Shown here: positions 60,601-64,000 of the stretch, piece after piece
Position numbering within the stretch: the stretch's first letter is position 1
Layout: every line of letters begins with the position of its first letter
NCBI RefSeq assembly: GCF_000972845.2
Contig: NC_040032.1
Coordinates: 1,383,073-1,447,072, forward strand
Direction of reading: 5' to 3'
DNA: 64,000 bases
From: Larimichthys crocea
Lineage: Eukaryota; Chordata; Actinopteri; Sciaenidae
Program-made: the position numbers and the translations under genes
The notes under the pieces: model-generated
Database searches by the model: none
What the model saw: the letters and a program-made list of their open reading frames with translations, nothing else
Told to the model about the DNA's origin: nothing

Positions 60601-62470
60601 AAGTATCTTCTAGTGGAAACCTGAAAAACCACCGGCATGTGATGCATACGTCACATATTATCACACATGACACACTGCAATGGACACACAGACGTGGCTA
60701 TCTCACGTTGGCAGTGTGTGTGTGTGTGAGGGTGGTCAGAGGGAGCGAGCGAGACACAAAGAGAGACAGACGTGGAAACAGAGAGAAAAGGGGGAGCGGG
60801 GAGGAAAAATGGATTAAGCTCAGAGTCCATCACCTGCATTCACTTGATATTCGCATACGGGACAAACGTAGGAGATGGGCGCTGAAAGTCAAAAACAAAA
60901 TGAATGCATTTATAGCTGCCTCAATTGTATGCGAGCAATCTTGTGTAATTTTGCTTTTATCAGCACAGGCTGAAAAAAAAAAAAGGGAGAAGGGCAGCCA
61001 CACAGAGAACACTGTGCCCGACTGAGAAGCATTATTTTGAGATGTGGTAAAACCTGAATGAACCTGAATCTGGTGGGAGGGGTAGGGGTGGTGGTGGTGG
61101 TGGTAGGGGGTTTGTCTCACATATTTTTGACCACATTTTCAGTTTAAATCTATACAATGTCGAGAACTTCATTTTTAGAATTGAAGTCTTTGTCAAAGGA
61201 ACAAATAATTGAGGCATGGACTCACAAGAAAAAAAAAAAAAGACGATATAGATGAAAAGTAATTCAGCCATGACTAAAGCAGATGAAAATTTGCCGTCTG
61301 CTCTTCTGATGATGTGTGAGCTTTTGAATTTCTTTGGTGAGTCATATAGAAATTACTTGAGATAGTCAGAGCGATGATGCACTCACATTGTGTACTAGGT
61401 GCTAAAAATATGGTTTGATGTTTTGAGAATTGAAACTTTGTGAGGAGGGTTGACAGCAGAGGTAAGCTATTTTTCTTCAGAAAAAAAAGAAATTACAATC
61501 ATACCATGTAATTGTCAAGTCTCTCAGGTAATCAGATTACATTATGATTTAATGAATTTCTTCTTTGACCTGCTAAAACAGGCATGATAGGAGCACGTTA
61601 TGATTGCACAGTTGATTTAGCACTGCTGTCCTAATGCAATGGCCGACAAGCCATCTCAAATGCCACCAAACCTGATTTGTCTTCCGTGACTCATCCAGCC
61701 TCTAAGACAATGCGGCACCGTGCTGCCTGGTCCCTCATGACACACTGTCCTTTCCATAGCACCCTTGATGAAGTTGCAGGTTTGTCCGCAGGGGTAAACA
61801 CATGCAGACAACACCAAAGGATGTTCAGGGACCGCTCACACATGCAAAGACAAGAGAAGAAGAGAACAATATCTGGCAGAGATCAGAAGAAGTAAACAGG
61901 TTTTTGAGGACATCTTGTATGACTCAGTCAAGAGCCTCCCATTAAGCTCACGGCGGTTATTACATGTGACTGTGTGTTTTTGTTGGGTGCGTGATGGGGT
62001 TGGAGGGCTGTATTATATATGACACATTCATGCTTGGAAATGATTCTGTGCTTTGTTGACTCATAGACTGAAGAGGCTCATTGACTGTGGCAGCTGGTTG
62101 ACCTTGGAGAGAAGGCAACCTGTTTCTCTCACTTTCACTTTCACCCTCGGGAGCTTCATTTATTTATTTTTTTTCTCCTCGTGTCTGAGGAAGTCAAGCG
62201 GGAGATGTACGATCTGACGTGAGAGTCGAGGGAGGAGGGCGGCACCTGGCCTCACCTACAGCACAACGCACCTAAAACAAAGCAGCAGCTTGTGACGCTT
62301 TGAGAGTCCCTCAGCTCTTTAAATCGATTCTTACACACTGTGACAAGTGGCTTAAAATAACTAAGCGGTATCTGCTGTTGGAGTTAGTATATCTGCTCCA
62401 TCTAAACGATCTCTGATTCAGCCTCGTGGGCTTCATCACAGCATGTGAACCACCTTTAACATTTACAACA
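60601..62470. other. Intergenic DNA
   Basis: No gene is supported. A run at 60893-60972 (TGCATTTATAGCTGCCTCAA, then TGTATGCGAGCAATCTTGTG) reads like a possible conserved non-coding element. An IRF/PRDM1-like site lies at 62129-62145. Confidence 0.3.
62129..62145 (-). promoter_or_regulatory. IRF/PRDM1-like site GAAAGTGAAAGTGAG
   Basis: The plus strand reads CTCACTTTCACTTTCACC, which on the minus strand is GGTGAAAGTGAAAGTGAG. This matches the GAAANNGAAANN interferon-response and PRDM1 pattern. Function is inferred from the motif only. Confidence 0.35.
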
Positions 62471-63150
62471 TACAACCCCAATTCCAAAAAACGCCAGATG
62501 CTGTGTACAGCGTAAATAAAAACAGAATGCAATGATTTTCAAATTCTTTTCGACTGACATAAAACAGACCATTCAGACAGATGAAACTGATACAGATTAA
62601 CTGATTAAAAAAGAACACTTTGAAAGTTGTGTGTAATGCTCAAGAAACACCTAGTAGCAGGTTCACTGGTAAACAGGTTCATTTCTAATGGGTGATGGTA
62701 TCATGACAGGGATGGAGGGGCATTCTCACAAGGCTAAGTCGTCCACAAGCAAAAATGAGGTGAGGTCCACTACTTCCAAAATCTGTCCACTATGTTTTGG
62801 AACAATGTTTCTCAATATACAATGTCAAGGAATCTAGGGATTTTACCATCTACGGACTGTAATATCATCAATGAACAAGAAAGAACCAATCTAACGCTGC
62901 ATTAACAATGATTGTACGGCTCTAGAAAAACACTTTGTTAAACCATTGTGGGTAAACAAATGCAAGTGCAGGTTCTACAATGTGAAGAGAAAGCCACACT
63001 TTAACAACATCCACTTCTCTGGACCTGTGCTCCTTTTAGATGGACTGACTGATCTGATGAGTCTACATTTCTGAAATCATGGATGTTGTGTCCTCTGGAT
63101 TTCATTTACATTTCACACAGCGTCACGAGCTTTTTGGAATTTTGGTTGTA
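62471..63150. mobile_element. Small Tc1/mariner-like element with about 20-bp terminal inverted repeats
   Basis: The left end TACAACCCCAATTCCAAAAA and right end TTTTTGGAATTTTGGTTGTA are near inverted repeats. ACAACCCCAATTCC ends mark a widespread fish DNA-element family. The internal sequence has no long frame, so it is non-autonomous. Confidence 0.75.
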
Positions 63151-63597
63151 CATGTGCATTAACACCAACAATGACTTAGGAGGTTATTTTCATATCTGTA
63201 GGAAAGTATGATATTTTTAGTGTAAATGTACAGTACATGAAGAGAGAGAGAGTGAGATGAATCTTTTCTGCATTTACAAAATCACGCTTGGGCCAGGGCA
63301 GGATTTGGTCCGGTGTGGATATTTGTCCACGTGTTTGAACAGAGTTTGGCCAAATATGTGCTCAGAGTCTGCAGTTAAAGGTCACAACCAGAGAATTAAA
63401 AAAACAAAAAGGTTGGGTCACATAAAGACGACTAAGAGACCAATTCCACCATTGTTTTCTCAACGATATAAAGTTTCCAACTCAATAAGTGGTAGTGAGA
63501 TATTAATTATCAATATGTCTCTCATTGACAGTGTTGCCATAGCAATGCCGTGAAAAAAGCTAATAGCTGTTCTGTGGTCTTTCACACCTGAATTACA

Positions 63598-63680
63598 TTC
63601 ACATTTAGCCATTTAGCTGACGCTTTTATTCAAAGCGACTTACAAAAAAGGGAAACAATCAAGGTACAGTGCGACAAAGA
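63598..63680. repeat. Common fish dispersed repeat end
   Basis: ACATTTAGCCATTTAGCTGACGCTTTTATTCAAAGCGACTTAC is a sequence repeated very widely in teleost genomes. Only a piece is present. 63681-64000 shows no gene. Confidence 0.6.
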
Positions 63681-64000
63681 CATGTTAGTGCAGCAATAAG
63701 TACTACTCATAGAATTAATGTTTCCAGTCTGCAGGAGGTTGCATAAACCACTTAACTCAAATGTTCCCAAGATGATGCTGTAAAAGACGCACATGTCCAT
63801 GAATAAAGGAGCACCTCGGAGTCATTTGAACAAACTGCACATACTGTATATACCCACACAGGGACTAAAGATATGATAGTGAGAACACCAGTGGTGATGA
63901 TGATGATGAGGAGGAGCAGCTCACTACTCCATACAGAGGTTTGAGGGTTTTTTTTTTACTGCTCTTAGGGAACCTAAAGCTGCACACCCAGCTACTACTA

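Overview
This is a stretch of teleost fish chromosome, probably from a spiny-rayed fish. It has intron-rich vertebrate genes with GT-AG splice sites, an intronless fish-type odorant receptor, and a fish-specific FISNA-NACHT immune receptor. The rest is mostly fish-type transposable elements: a LINE with RNase H, BEL/Pao, Gypsy, hAT, PIF/Harbinger and Tc1/mariner. There are two assembly gaps, 10 N at 24524-24533 and 100 N at 49304-49403.

Layout, left to right. 1-4050: a pentamer satellite and a 5'-truncated LINE with a 12-bp target-site duplication. 4051-5930: coa4 (mitochondrial complex IV assembly) with a non-coding first exon beside the LINE. 7099-7388: two minus-strand exons of an rsph14-like armadillo gene. 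8645-10542: a hAT element with 8-bp target-site duplications. 10640-15430: AT-rich repeat blocks. 16189-17178: one odorant receptor. 17600-19341: a Tc1 remnant, a dispersed repeat and a damaged, divergent RUNX-family 3' half on the minus strand.

20480-33957 is mostly two copies of one BEL/Pao retrotransposon, head to head. They flank a short host segment that is present three times, plus the small gap. 34153-46640 is an NLR immune receptor with five short N-terminal exons (four from a 486-bp tandem array), a RING exon, one large FISNA-NACHT exon, four LRR exons and a decayed B30.2 exon. The phases match through the third LRR exon. The fourth LRR exon and the B30.2 exon carry many small indels.

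47639-50960 is a transposon graveyard: a second copy of the RUNX C-terminus ending in VWRPY, a Harbinger element interrupted by a hAT MITE, Gypsy gag, and a foldback element. 53024-58115 is a complete 16-exon slc47a-type MATE transporter (581 codons, all phases consistent). 58116-64000 is intergenic, with G-rich low-complexity DNA and a small Tc1-like element.

The genes do not form an operon or pathway. The most interesting biology is the RING-NLR with its near-identical amplified exons and the retroelement ending about 200 bp upstream of its start codon. Many differences between duplicated segments are single-base indels, so some of the apparent decay at 20-26 kb and 44-46.5 kb may be uncorrected sequencing error.
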